Shown one piece after another: positions 51,129 to 60,644 of a stretch of DNA of 64,000 bases. Numbering within the stretch: the first letter of the stretch is position 1; every line of letters begins with the position of its first letter. Source of the DNA: Nocardioides zhouii (GTDB lineage Bacteria; Actinomycetota; Actinomycetes; Propionibacteriales; Nocardioidaceae); the NCBI RefSeq assembly GCF_004137345.1, contig NZ_SDWV01000003.1:62001-126000 (forward strand), in the 5' to 3' direction. The position numbers and the translations under genes are program-made. Below the pieces are notes generated by a model. That model was given only the letters and a program-made list of their open reading frames with translations, was not told the origin of the DNA and did not search any database.

Positions 51129-52420
51129 CGCGGGGTCCCCGCGGCGTTGTCGGCGGAAGGAGCGGAGCGGGAGGAGCCGAGAACGTCGTGGGGTGCATTG
51201 TCGTCCTGCCCGAACGCGGCGAGGGACCCCAGGTCCTTGAGGACGTTCTTGGCGAGCTCGGCCTCGACGGTGGTGAGCAGCCGCTCCTCGATGGAGGGCA
51301 CGCCCACCTGGCGGATCAGGTCGTTGAAGAAGCCGTGCACGACGAGGCGCTGGGCCTCCTTCTCGGAGATGCCGCGCGATTGGAGGTAGAACAGCTGCGT
51401 GTCGTCGAAGCGCGCGGTGGCCGAGGCGTGCCCGGCACCCTCGATCTCACCGGTCTCGATCTCGAGGTTGGGGATCGAGTCGGCCCGGCAGCCGTCGGTG
51501 AGGACCAGGTTGCGGTTCTCCTCGTAGGTCTCGATGCCCTCGGCGACCTTGCGGATCAGCACGTTGCCGACCCACACGGTGTGCGCCTTCTCGCCCTGCA
51601 GCGCGCCCTTGTAGACGGCGTGCGACTTGGTGCGAGGGGCGGTGTGGTCGGCGAAGATTCGGTGCTCGATGTGCTGACCGGCGTCGGCGAAGTAGAGCCC
51701 GAGCAGCTCCGCGGAGCCGCCGGGACCGTCGTACGTCACGTTGGCGTCCATCCGCACGAGGTCACCGCCGAAGGAGATCGCGGCGTGCTTGTACGTCGCG
51801 TCGCGACCCACCCGCGCCTGGTGGTGCGAGAGGTGCACGGCGTCGTCGGCCCAGTCCTGGATCGACACGACCGTGACGTCGGCGCCGTCGCCCACGGCGA
51901 TCTCGACGACCGCGGCGACAGTGGACGAACCGGTGTGGTTGAGCACCACGATCGCCTTGCTGTGCCTGCCGAAGCGCATCGCGACATGGCCGGCCTCCGT
52001 GACGCCGGCGTCCGTGCCGTCGAGGTCGACGACGATCGGCTCGGCCACCTCGGTGTCGGCCGGCACGTCGATGAGCAGGGTCGAGGGGACCTCCGCGAGA
52101 ACTCGCGCAGCCCAACGGGTGTTGGGCACGAGGCCGGAGATGCCGCGCAGGCCGCGGGCCTCGTCGCCGGAGACACCCTCGACGCGGACACCCTCCTGGG
52201 TGTTCCACGTCGAGGTGGTCGCCGAGCGCATGAACTCCGCGTCGGCGTGCAGGCCCTTCAGCCGCTTGAGCGGCGTGAAGCGCCAGATCTCCTCGCGACC
52301 GGTGGGGACCTCGTGGTCGGCGACGTCGAACGAGCCCTCCGGGTGGAGGTGGCTGTCGACGTGGTCGTGCTCGGGAGCCAGCTCCAGGGCGGAGCGGACT
52401 GAGTCGGTGGTGACGGTCAA
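51125..52420 (-). CDS. sufD: SufD Fe-S scaffold subunit
   Basis: 431-aa beta-helix scaffold subunit pairing with SufB. N-terminal EIWRFTPLKRLKGLH is the family start. The core repeats include ISFGGDLVRMDANVTYDGPGGSAELLGLYFADAGQHIEHRIFADH. The C-terminal SufBD part has HASATARFDDTQLFYLQSRGISEKEAQRLVVHGFFNDLI, with the conserved H-A-S segment. It starts 45 bp after sufB ends. Confidence 0.95.
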   Translation of the reverse strand: MTVTTDSVRSALELAPEHDHVDSHLHPEGSFDVADHEVPTGREEIWRFTPLKRLKGLHADAEFMRSATTSTWNTQEGVRVEGVSGDEARGLRGISGLVPNTRWAARVLAEVPSTLLIDVPADTEVAEPIVVDLDGTDAGVTEAGHVAMRFGRHSKAIVVLNHTGSSTVAAVVEIAVGDGADVTVVSIQDWADDAVHLSHHQARVGRDATYKHAAISFGGDLVRMDANVTYDGPGGSAELLGLYFADAGQHIEHRIFADHTAPRTKSHAVYKGALQGEKAHTVWVGNVLIRKVAEGIETYEENRNLVLTDGCRADSIPNLEIETGEIEGAGHASATARFDDTQLFYLQSRGISEKEAQRLVVHGFFNDLIRQVGVPSIEERLLTTVEAELAKNVLKDLGSLAAFGQDDNAPHDVLGSSRSAPSADNAAGTPR

Positions 52421-52465
52421 AGCTCTACTTTCTACGTACGGGCGTGGGGACTGCGCGGCCGGCGA

Positions 52466-53884
52466 TCAGCCGACGGCGCCTTCCATCTGCAGCTCGATCA
52501 GGCGGTTGAGCTCGAGGGCGTACTCCATCGGGAGCTCCTTGGCGATCGGCTCGACGAAGCCGCGGACGATCATCGCCATCGCCTCGTCCTGCTCCATGCC
52601 ACGCGACATGAGGTAGAAGAGCTGGTCGTCGGAGACCTTGGAGACGCTCGCCTCGTGGCCCATGGACACGTCGTCCTCGCGGATGTCGACGTAGGGGTAG
52701 GTGTCGCTGCGGCTGATCTGGTCGACGAGCAGCGCGTCGCACAGCACGTTGGACTTCGAGCCATACGCGCCCTCGTTGATCTGGATCAGGCCGCGGTACG
52801 ACGTACGCCCGCCGCCGCGCGCCACCGACTTGCTCAGGATCGAGCTCGACGTGTGGGGAGCCGCGTGCACCATCTTGGCGCCGGCGTCCTGGTGCTGGCC
52901 CTCGCCGGCGAACGCGATGGACAGCGTCTCGCCCTTGGCGTGCTCGCCCATGAGGTAGATGGCGGGGTACTTCATCGTCACCTTGGAGCCGATGTTGCCG
53001 TCGACCCACTCCATCGTCGCGCCGGCGTCGCACGTGGCGCGCTTGGTGACGAGGTTGTAGACGTTGTTCGACCAGTTCTGGATGGTCGTGTAGCGGCAGC
53101 GACCACCCTTCTTGACGATGATCTCGACGACCGCGGAGTGCAGCGAGTCCGACGAGTAGATCGGCGCGGTGCAGCCCTCGACGTAGTGCACGTAGGCGTC
53201 CTCGTCGACGATGATCAGCGTGCGCTCGAACTGGCCCATGTTCTCGGTGTTGATCCGGAAGTAGGCCTGCAGCGGGATGTCGACGTGCACACCCTTCGGC
53301 ACGTAGATGAAGGAGCCGCCCGACCACACCGAGGTGTTGAGGGCCGAGAACTTGTTGTCGCCGACGGGGATGACGGTGCCGAAGTACTCCTTGAAGAGCT
53401 CCTCGTGCTCCTTCAGCGCGGTGTCGGTGTCGACGAAGATGACGCCCTGCTCCTCGAGGTCCTCGCGGATCGAGTGGTAGACGACCTCCGACTCGTACTG
53501 CGCGGCCACGCCGGAGACGAGGCGCTGCTTCTCGGCCTCCGGGATGCCGAGGCGGTCATAGGTGTTCTTGATGTCCTCGGGCAGGTCGTCCCAGGTGGCC
53601 GCCTGCTTCTCGCTGGACCGCACGAAGTACTTGATGTTGTCGAAGTCGATCGTGCTGAGGTCCGAGCCCCACGTGGGCATGGGCTTGCGGTGGAAGAGCT
53701 TGAGTCCCTTGAGCCGGAGGTCGAGCATCCACTGCGGCTCGTTCTTGAGGCCCGAGATGTTGCGGACGACGTCCTCGCTGAGGCCACGCTTGGCGATCGA
53801 GCCCGCCGCGTCGCTGTCGGACCAGCCGAACTCGTAGTTGCCGATGCCCTTGAGCGTCGGGTTGAGCTCTTCGATGGAGGTCAT
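52466..53884 (-). CDS. sufB: SufB Fe-S scaffold subunit
   Basis: 472-aa core scaffold on which the cluster is assembled. Typical sequence: [48 protein letters not shown] near the N-terminus, [21 protein letters not shown], and [53 protein letters not shown] (the conserved Cys in EGCTAP). The C-terminal [26 protein letters not shown] completes it. ATG 53884 overlaps the sufR stop by 4 bp; longer frames upstream belong to sufR's complement. Confidence 0.96.
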   Translation of the reverse strand: MTSIEELNPTLKGIGNYEFGWSDSDAAGSIAKRGLSEDVVRNISGLKNEPQWMLDLRLKGLKLFHRKPMPTWGSDLSTIDFDNIKYFVRSSEKQAATWDDLPEDIKNTYDRLGIPEAEKQRLVSGVAAQYESEVVYHSIREDLEEQGVIFVDTDTALKEHEELFKEYFGTVIPVGDNKFSALNTSVWSGGSFIYVPKGVHVDIPLQAYFRINTENMGQFERTLIIVDEDAYVHYVEGCTAPIYSSDSLHSAVVEIIVKKGGRCRYTTIQNWSNNVYNLVTKRATCDAGATMEWVDGNIGSKVTMKYPAIYLMGEHAKGETLSIAFAGEGQHQDAGAKMVHAAPHTSSSILSKSVARGGGRTSYRGLIQINEGAYGSKSNVLCDALLVDQISRSDTYPYVDIREDDVSMGHEASVSKVSDDQLFYLMSRGMEQDEAMAMIVRGFVEPIAKELPMEYALELNRLIELQMEGAVG

Positions 53885-54564
53885 GCCTTCTCCTTCTTCG
53901 GGGTCTGGGGGATGCACGTGGTGCACACGCCGTCGCCGTGGGCGATGGTCGCCAACCGCTGGACGTGGGTGCCGAGCACCGCGGCGATGGCCTCGGTCTC
54001 GGCCTCGCAGAGCTGCGGGAACTCGTGGGCGACGTGGGAGACGGGGCAGTGCTGCTGGCACAGCTGCTCCCCCACGACCGGCATGTCGCGTACGGACGCC
54101 GCGTAGCCGTTCTGGGTGAAGACCCGGGCGAGCGCCTCGGCGGGCGTCAGCTCGGGGTCGAGCGCGGTGAGCGCGGCGTAGTCGCGCCCGACGAACGCGA
54201 CGCGGCGTCGGGCGAACTCGACGACCGCCTCCTCGCCCTGTGTCTCGGCGAGGAACCGCATCGCCTGGACGGCGAGGTCGTCGTACTGCTGGTCGAAGCT
54301 GTCGCGACCCACCTCGGTCAGCGCAAACACCTTGGCCGGGCGACCGCGCCCGCGTGCGCCGTAGACCTTCTGCTCGCGCGACTCGACGACGTCCTCGGCC
54401 ATCAGGTGGTCGAGGTGCCGGCGTACGGCGGCCGGAGTCAGGTCGAGCAGGAGGGCCAGGTCGGCGGCCGTCGATGGGCCGTTCTCGAGGATCGTGCGGG
54501 CCACGCGGTCGCGAGTGGGCGCATCGCCCTCACGCTGTGCCGTCGACGTCCTCACGAATTCCAC
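53881..54564 (-). CDS. sufR: SufR-type Fe-S-sensing repressor (ArsR/DeoR-like winged helix)
   Basis: 227-aa regulator of the suf operon. Winged helix: [48 protein letters not shown] (18-65). The C-terminal cluster-binding Cys set is [22 protein letters not shown], plus CTTC near the end. Members sense cluster supply and repress suf when holo. GTG 54564 abuts a perfect palindrome that overlaps the predicted promoter, so autoregulation is likely. Confidence 0.92.
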   Translation of the reverse strand: MEFVRTSTAQREGDAPTRDRVARTILENGPSTAADLALLLDLTPAAVRRHLDHLMAEDVVESREQKVYGARGRGRPAKVFALTEVGRDSFDQQYDDLAVQAMRFLAETQGEEAVVEFARRRVAFVGRDYAALTALDPELTPAEALARVFTQNGYAASVRDMPVVGEQLCQQHCPVSHVAHEFPQLCEAETEAIAAVLGTHVQRLATIAHGDGVCTTCIPQTPKKEKA

Positions 54565-54581
54565 AACGACAGTGTGTCGTT
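54565..54581. promoter_or_regulatory. SufR operator at the suf promoter
   Basis: AACGACAGTGTGTCGTT is a perfect inverted repeat (7-bp arms, 3-nt centre) directly adjoining the sufR start codon. On the minus strand TTGCTT and TAACGA, 16 nt apart, could be the -35 and -10, which puts the palindrome on the -10 and start site. Binding there would block transcription of the entire operon. Confidence 0.65.
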
Positions 54582-54634
54582 AATGCTTCCCGGCATTCAA
54601 GCAAGGGTCACCTAAGTGCCTGGACCGGAGACGC

Positions 54635-54670
54635 CGGCGGGCGTGACCCCTGGAGGTGTCACGCCCGCCG
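54635..54670 (-). terminator. Hairpin downstream of the subtilase gene
   Basis: Perfect 13-bp stem (54635-54647 with 54658-54670), loop 10 nt, 26 bp past the subtilase stop on the minus strand. There is no T tract after it. Confidence 0.5.
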
Positions 54671-54696
54671 AACGGGTGTTGCTGCTGCTTCTCAGG

Positions 54697-57600
54697 TCAG
54701 GGCACGGTCACCGTGACGAAGGTCGGAGCGAGTGCCCCGTCGTACTCGAACGCGCCCAGGTAGCGGCCCGTGGTGAGCCCGGACCACGTCGCCTTGAACG
54801 TGGTCTTCTGACCCTGGACCACGTCGACCGGGTCCGGTGTGGCGGCGAACCCACCGAGCACCGTGGCCGGCGTGACCAGGTAGCGGTCGTAGCGGTAGGC
54901 GATACCGCTCTCACCCGTCGCCGCTGCGTAGCCGTCGACGTCGACCCGGTACTTGCCTGCCACCGGGTTGGTGAGGGTGACGCGCTCGTCCGCCGACCCG
55001 GTGGCCGACTGGCCGACCAGCTCGACCGGGACGCCCGCGTCGTTGAGGCGGTAGACGTAGAGGTCCAGGTCCGCCCCGTTGTTGGTCGCGTCCACGTCGA
55101 AGCGGGCGAACTTGGTGCCCGCCTCGATCGTGACCGCGTCGTTGGACACCGCGCCGACCGCCAGGGTGCCCGCGACGGTGGTCGCCCGGGCGAGTCCGCT
55201 CGGCTTGACGTCGAGCTTGCCGGTGAAGCCGGCCGTGATGGCGACGTCGGCGGTGCTGGTGGCACCCGCGCCCGTGACCTCGGCCGGGGCCGAGACCGAC
55301 ACCGGTCGCAGAGCGATCGGAAGCCGGACCGTCGTGGTCCCGGTGAGCGTCGCGAAACCGGTCGAGAACTGACCCAGCGTCGCCGTCGTCGTGGTGAAGG
55401 TGAAGGTCACCGTCTCCTTCGCCCCGGCAGCGAGCGTGAAGCTCGCGTCGCCGCTCGAGTCGGCAATCGCCACGTCGAAGCCCGGCACCGAGGCCGCGAC
55501 GTTCCACGTGCCCGCCTTGACCGCGGTGAACGTGCGCTTGATCACGACACTGGACGTCACCTGGCCCTTGGCCATCGACGGGATGTTGAGGTCCGTCGCA
55601 GCCACCGCCGGGATCGAGTCGAGGTCCGGGTCGTCGAAGAAGGCACCCTGACCCCTCAGGAAGCCGATCCACTCGGCCGCGCCCGAAGTGACGACGAGGC
55701 CCGGGTCGAAGAACTTCGTCGGGTCGACGTGACCGGCACCCTCGTTGAACGGGTTGGTGTCGGGCGAGCCGTTGGCGTTCTTGAGGTCGTACGCAGTCGT
55801 CATCATGGCCGACTTGACTGCCATCGGGGTCCAGGTCGGGTTCTTGCTCAGGATGAAGGCTGCGAGACCCGCGATGTGCGGGCTCGACATCGAGGTGCCC
55901 GAGTAGAGGTCGAAGTTGCGACCCCCACCGGACGCCGGCGCCACTGCGGCCAGCACGCTGACGCCGGGAGCCGAGATGTCCGGCTTGATGACGTCCGAGC
56001 TGTTGGCGATGGCGGGGCCGCGCGAGGAGAACCCGGCAACCTGCGGGAGCGGGGTCTCGACACCGGTCGTGTTGGTGAGCTCGAACGCCGCAGTGGCGCC
56101 CGCCGTCTTCGAGTAGGCCTGCACAGCGCCGTCGAGGTCGTTGATGTGCACCGTCGGCACCGAGTGGAAGTCGGCGTCGAGGCTGCCCGCCGTGGCGTTG
56201 GCCAGGATCATGGCCACACCACCGGCGCGCTTGACCTCAGCGCTCTTCGCCACACGGTCGAAGCCGCCGCGCACGCACAGCACGATCTTGCCGGCCGCCT
56301 TGGCCGGGTCGAGCGTGTTCGGACCGCAGAGGTTGAGGTTGGACGCGTTGGCGCCAGCGACCCCTGCAAGGGTGGAGCTCACCAGTGCGGTCTTCGCGAC
56401 CGGGGTGTCCGCGATCGACGCGCCCTTGTACTTCGCCTCGTTGCCGAGGACGACGGTGTTCTCGTAGTTGACGTGCGTGGAGGCCGCCACCGTGGTCAGC
56501 CACGGGCTGTTGTGGGCGACGGTCGAGGCGGTCGGTCCGCTGTTGCCGGCGGACGCGGCCACGAAGATCCCGGAGGCCGCGGCGCCCAGGAAGGCGAACT
56601 CCACTGCGTCGATGACCGTGTCGGTCGCGCCGGAGATCGAGTAGTTGATGACGTCCACGCCGTCGGCGATGGCGTCGTCGACCGCGGAGAGGGTCGAGGA
56701 GGTGTAGCAGCCACCCGTGTCGGGGTCGAGGTCGCTGAAGCAGACCTTGTACGCCGCGATCTTGGCCGCCGGCGCCATGCCGCTGACCTTGCCGAAGTAG
56801 CGACCCTCGACGCTCGCGTCGACCCCGTTGTTGCCGGCAGCAGTGCTGGCGGTGTGGGAACCGTGGCCGTCACCGTCGCGGGTCGAGATGAACTCGGCGC
56901 CGAAGCGCTCCTGCGGGGGCACGCTGTCGAGGAAGGCGTCGGGGTAGTAGCGCGCTCCGACGATCTTGCTGTTGCAGTCGTCGACGTTCCACTTCTGGCC
57001 CGGCTGGCACACGCCACGGAAGATGCCGCCGTCGGCCTTCTTCATGTAGATCGTGTTGCCCTTGCGGTACAGGTCGAACGGACCCGTCGGGTTCCGGTCG
57101 ATCTTTGAGCCCGCGAAGGAGGCGGACTCGGGCCAGATGCCGGAGTCGAGGATGCCGACGACGGTGCCCTTGCCTGCGGTGGCGACGCCACCTGTCTTGT
57201 CCCAGACGCCAGCCGTGCCGCCGGGGCCGACTAGGCCGAGGAACTCGGGGGACTTGTAGGTGTCGAGGCTGAAGGCCGTGTCCTTCACGACCATCAGGAC
57301 GTCGCGCGACTGGGACAGGTCGGTGGCCTGCTTGCCGGTGAGACGCGCGGTGAAGGAGCTGGCGGAGAGCGTCGATCGGCTCATCACCTCGGCGCCCACC
57401 GCGGCGGCCACACCGTTCTGACGCTTGGTCAGGTACGACTGGTAGTCGGCGACCTTGGCGGTCTGGGCGTCGAACGACCTGCCGTTGGGCGACGCGGTCG
57501 CCTGGAGGCCGTTGACCCCTCCGTCGTAGCGGGTGGCACCCGGGTCGTTGAGCAGCACGACGTAGCGACCCGCAGCGAGGGTCGAGGCCCTGGGTGCGAC

Positions 57601-57741
57601 CGCCGAGGTGATCGTCCGGTCATTCTTCTTGGTCGCGGCGGAAGCGCCCGGCACGCCCGCAGCAAGGCCGCACACCACTGCGGCCGTCGTCAGTACGGCG
57701 AGGCCGCGTCGCGCGGCCCGCCCGGTGAAGTGGATCGACAC
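54697..57741 (-). CDS. Secreted subtilisin-like (S8) serine protease
   Basis: 1014-aa exported protease. Signal peptide with LAVLTTAAVVCGLAAGVPGASA (cleavage near 35). An I9-like propeptide spans about 57-165. The S8 catalytic domain has Asp199 (GILDSGIWPE), His293 (DGDGHGSHTAS), the oxyanion Asn400 (ASAGNSGPT) and Ser617 (GTSMSSPHIAG). A PA domain is inserted at about 440-560 between Asn and Ser, as in plant-type subtilases. C-terminal Fn3-like and beta domains follow. GTG 57741 has GGAGGA 7 nt upstream. It probably digests external protein. It separates the suf operon from the ABC-ctaA operon. Confidence 0.92.
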   Translation of the reverse strand: MSIHFTGRAARRGLAVLTTAAVVCGLAAGVPGASAATKKNDRTITSAVAPRASTLAAGRYVVLLNDPGATRYDGGVNGLQATASPNGRSFDAQTAKVADYQSYLTKRQNGVAAAVGAEVMSRSTLSASSFTARLTGKQATDLSQSRDVLMVVKDTAFSLDTYKSPEFLGLVGPGGTAGVWDKTGGVATAGKGTVVGILDSGIWPESASFAGSKIDRNPTGPFDLYRKGNTIYMKKADGGIFRGVCQPGQKWNVDDCNSKIVGARYYPDAFLDSVPPQERFGAEFISTRDGDGHGSHTASTAAGNNGVDASVEGRYFGKVSGMAPAAKIAAYKVCFSDLDPDTGGCYTSSTLSAVDDAIADGVDVINYSISGATDTVIDAVEFAFLGAAASGIFVAASAGNSGPTASTVAHNSPWLTTVAASTHVNYENTVVLGNEAKYKGASIADTPVAKTALVSSTLAGVAGANASNLNLCGPNTLDPAKAAGKIVLCVRGGFDRVAKSAEVKRAGGVAMILANATAGSLDADFHSVPTVHINDLDGAVQAYSKTAGATAAFELTNTTGVETPLPQVAGFSSRGPAIANSSDVIKPDISAPGVSVLAAVAPASGGGRNFDLYSGTSMSSPHIAGLAAFILSKNPTWTPMAVKSAMMTTAYDLKNANGSPDTNPFNEGAGHVDPTKFFDPGLVVTSGAAEWIGFLRGQGAFFDDPDLDSIPAVAATDLNIPSMAKGQVTSSVVIKRTFTAVKAGTWNVAASVPGFDVAIADSSGDASFTLAAGAKETVTFTFTTTTATLGQFSTGFATLTGTTTVRLPIALRPVSVSAPAEVTGAGATSTADVAITAGFTGKLDVKPSGLARATTVAGTLAVGAVSNDAVTIEAGTKFARFDVDATNNGADLDLYVYRLNDAGVPVELVGQSATGSADERVTLTNPVAGKYRVDVDGYAAATGESGIAYRYDRYLVTPATVLGGFAATPDPVDVVQGQKTTFKATWSGLTTGRYLGAFEYDGALAPTFVTVTVP

Positions 57742-57985
57742 GAGAAATTCCTCCGAAGGCTCTCCGCTGGCGAACGGCTCGCCAGGTGGCCCACGCGCGT
57801 GCCGGATCGCGGCACGGTGCGAGCCTCCTCACACAAGGCCATGACGGTGGACCAGTCAAGGCTTCCCGGGTCAAAAGTGGTCGGATGGCTGCAAACTCCC
57901 TCCCTAGGGTGTAGGGCACGGCCGTGACGACTGTCTCGTCGACGCCGACGCGGGTGGATGGAGGACGGCTCCCTAGACTGACCGC
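57742..57985. other. Divergent promoter region (subtilase / ABC-ctaA operon)
   Basis: 244 bp between divergent starts. It contains the subtilase ribosome-binding site (minus strand) and, at the right end, the -10 box for the ABC operon. I see no other gene or clear operator. Confidence 0.5.
57974..57979 (+). promoter_or_regulatory. -10 box of a leaderless promoter (ABC-ctaA operon)
   Basis: TAGACT ends 6 nt before GTG 57986. No Shine-Dalgarno sequence. Confidence 0.5.
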
Positions 57986-58924
57986 GTGTCCACCGCTGCG
58001 CCCGCCGTCTCGGTCGACGGGCTCGTGATGCGCTACGGCGACAAGGTGGCCGTGGACGGCCTCTCGCTCGAGGTGGCCCGCGGGTCGATCACCGCGGTCC
58101 TCGGTCCCAACGGCGCCGGGAAGACCACGGTCCTCGAGACCTGTGAGGGCTACCGCGCCCCGCAGCAGGGCACGGTCCGCGTGCTCGGCCTCGATCCGCA
58201 GCGCGATCGCGCCCGGCTCCTTCCACGCATCGGCGTCATGCTCCAGGCGGGCGGTGCGTGGAGCGGCGTACGCGCCCACGAGATGCTGGCACACATGGCG
58301 TCGCTGCACGCCCACCCCCTCGACACCGCGATGCTCAGCGAGCGGCTCGGCCTGGCCGACTGTGGGAAGACGCCGTACCGGCGACTGTCCGGCGGGCAGC
58401 AGCAGCGGCTCGGCCTCGCGATCGCGCTGGTCGGCCGACCGGAGCTGGTCTTCGTCGACGAGCCCACCGCCGGGATGGACCCGCAGGCACGACGTACGAC
58501 GTGGGAGCTGCTCGAGGAGGTACGCGCCGATGGCGTCACCGTCGTGCTGACCACCCACCACATGGACGAGGCGGAGCACCTCGCCGACCTGATCCACATC
58601 CTCGACCGCGGCACGGTGATCGCGAGCGGCACGCCGGGCGAGCTGACCCGCGACGGCCGCACGGCCACCATCCGGCTTGTCGTCAACCGACCCTTCCCTG
58701 ACGGCGCGCCCGAGTCGTTGCGCGCCGAGCTCGGCCCCGGGACGGAGGTGCGCCAGCTCGACGACGTGAGCATGCTCATCCACGGACCTGCCGACTCGAT
58801 GACGCTCGGCCGGGTCTCGCGCTGGTGCGAGGAGCACGACGTGCTCCCCCAGACGCTCAACCTCGGCCAGCGCAACCTCGAGGACGTCTTCCTCGAGCTC
58901 ACCGGACGGGAGCTGGCGACGTGA
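57986..58924 (+). CDS. ABC exporter ATP-binding subunit (next to ctaA)
   Basis: 312-aa ATPase. Walker A GPNGAGKTTVLE near 39; signature LSGGQQQRLGLAIALVGRPE; Walker B LVFVDEPTAGMDPQARR; H-loop VLTTHHMDEAEHLADLIHIL. A roughly 80-residue C-terminal domain follows. It overlaps the permease gene by 4 bp. This exporter pair recurs upstream of ctaA in actinobacteria, which hints at a link to heme or oxidase assembly, but the substrate is unproven. Confidence 0.9.
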   Translation: MSTAAPAVSVDGLVMRYGDKVAVDGLSLEVARGSITAVLGPNGAGKTTVLETCEGYRAPQQGTVRVLGLDPQRDRARLLPRIGVMLQAGGAWSGVRAHEMLAHMASLHAHPLDTAMLSERLGLADCGKTPYRRLSGGQQQRLGLAIALVGRPELVFVDEPTAGMDPQARRTTWELLEEVRADGVTVVLTTHHMDEAEHLADLIHILDRGTVIASGTPGELTRDGRTATIRLVVNRPFPDGAPESLRAELGPGTEVRQLDDVSMLIHGPADSMTLGRVSRWCEEHDVLPQTLNLGQRNLEDVFLELTGRELAT

Positions 58925-59700
58925 ACACCTTCGCCCCCGCACCCGGCGGAGCCGCCCTGTCGCGGATGGTGCTGTCGCAGGCACGGATGGAGGCGCGGCT
59001 GATGCTGCGCAACGGCGAGCAGCTGCTCCTGGCCATTGTCATCCCGGTCATCGTCCTCGTCGGAGGCGTCGCCGCTGCCGGCCGCATCGGGCTCGACCTC
59101 GACGGGCACCGCGCCGTCGACATCCTCACCCCCGGCGTGCTGGCGCTCGCGGTGATGTCCACCGCCTTCACCTCCGTCGCGATCTCGACCGGCTTCGAGC
59201 GGCGCTACGGCGTGATCAAGCTGCTCGGCTCCTCGCCGCTGCCGCGGCACGGCCTGCTCCTGGGCAAGGTCGTCGCGCTCCTCAACGTCGTCGTGCTGCA
59301 GCTCGTCGTGCTCGTCGTCGTCGGCCTCGCGCTGGGCTGGGAGCCGACGCTGGCCCATCCCCCGCGATCCGTGCTCGCGCTGGTCCTGTCGGTGGCGTTC
59401 GGGACCGCGGCGTTCGCCGCGCTCGGGCTGTTCGTCGCGGGCGTGCTGCGGGCCGAGGCGACCCTGGCCCTCGCCAACCTCGTCTACCTCCTGCTGATGG
59501 CCGGCGGCGGCATCGTCCTGCCGGCGTCCACCTACGGATCGGCGTCGGGCGTGGTCCAGTGGCTGCCCTCCGGCGCGCTCGGCGAGGCGATGCGGGCGGC
59601 GCTCGTCGACGCCACCGTCGACGGGCGCTCCCTGATCGTCCTCGCGATCTGGGCCGCAGTCGGCACCGTGCTGACCGCCCGGACCTTCAGGTGGGAGTGA
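58921..59700 (+). CDS. ABC exporter permease subunit (next to ctaA)
   Basis: 259-aa ABC-2 membrane subunit with six helices (LLLAIVIPVIVLVGGVAAAG; LTPGVLALAVMSTAFTSVAISTGFERRYGVIKLLGSSPLPRHGLLLGKVVALLNVVVLQ; LVLSVAFGTAAFAALGLFVAGVLRAEATLALANLVYLLLMAGGGIVLP). The motif ERRYGVIKLLGSSPLPR between helices 2 and 3 is conserved in this group. GTG 58921 overlaps the ATPase stop by 4 bp. Its stop overlaps the ctaA ATG by one base (TGATG). Confidence 0.89.
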   Translation: MNTFAPAPGGAALSRMVLSQARMEARLMLRNGEQLLLAIVIPVIVLVGGVAAAGRIGLDLDGHRAVDILTPGVLALAVMSTAFTSVAISTGFERRYGVIKLLGSSPLPRHGLLLGKVVALLNVVVLQLVVLVVVGLALGWEPTLAHPPRSVLALVLSVAFGTAAFAALGLFVAGVLRAEATLALANLVYLLLMAGGGIVLPASTYGSASGVVQWLPSGALGEAMRAALVDATVDGRSLIVLAIWAAVGTVLTARTFRWE

Positions 59701-60626
59701 TGGACGCCCTTCTCTCTCGGCTCGCCCGGCACCTCTGGCCTCTCGCACTGGCCAACCTCGTCGCCAACATCGGCATCGTCGTCACCGGCGCCGCGGTCCG
59801 GCTGACCGGCTCGGGGCTCGGCTGCCCGACGTGGCCGCGCTGCTCCGACGCGTCGTACGTCGCCCACGGCGAGCTCGGCATCCACGGCGTCATCGAGTTC
59901 GGCAACCGGATGCTGACCTTCGCCCTGGCTGCGGTCGCCGTGCTGTGCTTCCTCGCCGCCCTCGGGGCCGCGCACCGCCGCGCGACGCGGCTGTCGCTCG
60001 TCGTCGGCCTCGGGATCCCCCTGCAGGCGGTGATCGGCGGCATCACCGTGCTCACCGACCTGAACCCGTGGATCGTCGCCGGTCACTTCCTGCTGTCGAT
60101 GGCGATGATCATGGTCTGCGTCGCGCTCGTCGACGAGCTGCGCAGCCCCGACCGCGGCGCGGCCCCTCCCCTGCCACGTGCCCTCGCCTGGTCGACGTTG
60201 GCCGTCGGATGGGTGGTGCTCTACCTCGGCACGGTCGTCACCGGCGCCGGTCCCCATGCCGGCGACACCGAGTCGCCGCGCAACGGGCTCGACCCTGCGG
60301 CGGTCGCGCACGTCCACTCGTACGCGGTGTACGTCCTCGTCGCCCTCACGGTCGCGCTGCTGGTCGTCGCCGTACGCGGTGGGCACCGCTGGCTGGCCAC
60401 CGTGACCTCGCTGGTGCTGCTGATCGAGGTGCTGCAGGGCGTGCTCGGGTGGGTGCAGTACTGGCTCGACCTGCCGGTCGGGCTGGTCGCGCTCCACATG
60501 CTCGGAGCTGCCCTCCTCGCGGCCGGGCTGGCCCGGATCGCGCTGGCCGTCCTGCCCCACCGCGCGAGCCACGAGGCCCGCGCCGACGGGCAGGAGCAGC
60601 CGCACGCAGCGACGCGGCTCCCCTAG
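59700..60626 (+). CDS. ctaA: Heme A synthase (COX15/CtaA)
   Basis: 308-aa membrane enzyme that oxidises the C8 methyl of heme O to a formyl, making heme A for cytochrome c oxidase. Eight helices. Heme-ligand His candidates lie in GIHGVIEFGNRML, IVAGHFLLSMAM, VAHVHSYAVYVLVAL and VALHMLGAALLAA. The extracytoplasmic loop has GLGCPTWPRC with paired Cys and TVVTGAGPHAGD. ATG 59700 is coupled to the ABC permease upstream. Works with ctaB product and SURF1. Confidence 0.93.
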   Translation: MDALLSRLARHLWPLALANLVANIGIVVTGAAVRLTGSGLGCPTWPRCSDASYVAHGELGIHGVIEFGNRMLTFALAAVAVLCFLAALGAAHRRATRLSLVVGLGIPLQAVIGGITVLTDLNPWIVAGHFLLSMAMIMVCVALVDELRSPDRGAAPPLPRALAWSTLAVGWVVLYLGTVVTGAGPHAGDTESPRNGLDPAAVAHVHSYAVYVLVALTVALLVVAVRGGHRWLATVTSLVLLIEVLQGVLGWVQYWLDLPVGLVALHMLGAALLAAGLARIALAVLPHRASHEARADGQEQPHAATRLP

Positions 60627-60644
60627 ACCGGGACCAGCCCGGGA

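Noticed and set aside
54616-57108. 830-codon open frame on the plus strand
   Set aside because: Antisense shadow of the subtilase gene. The translation is Arg/Val/Gly/His-rich and has no domains.
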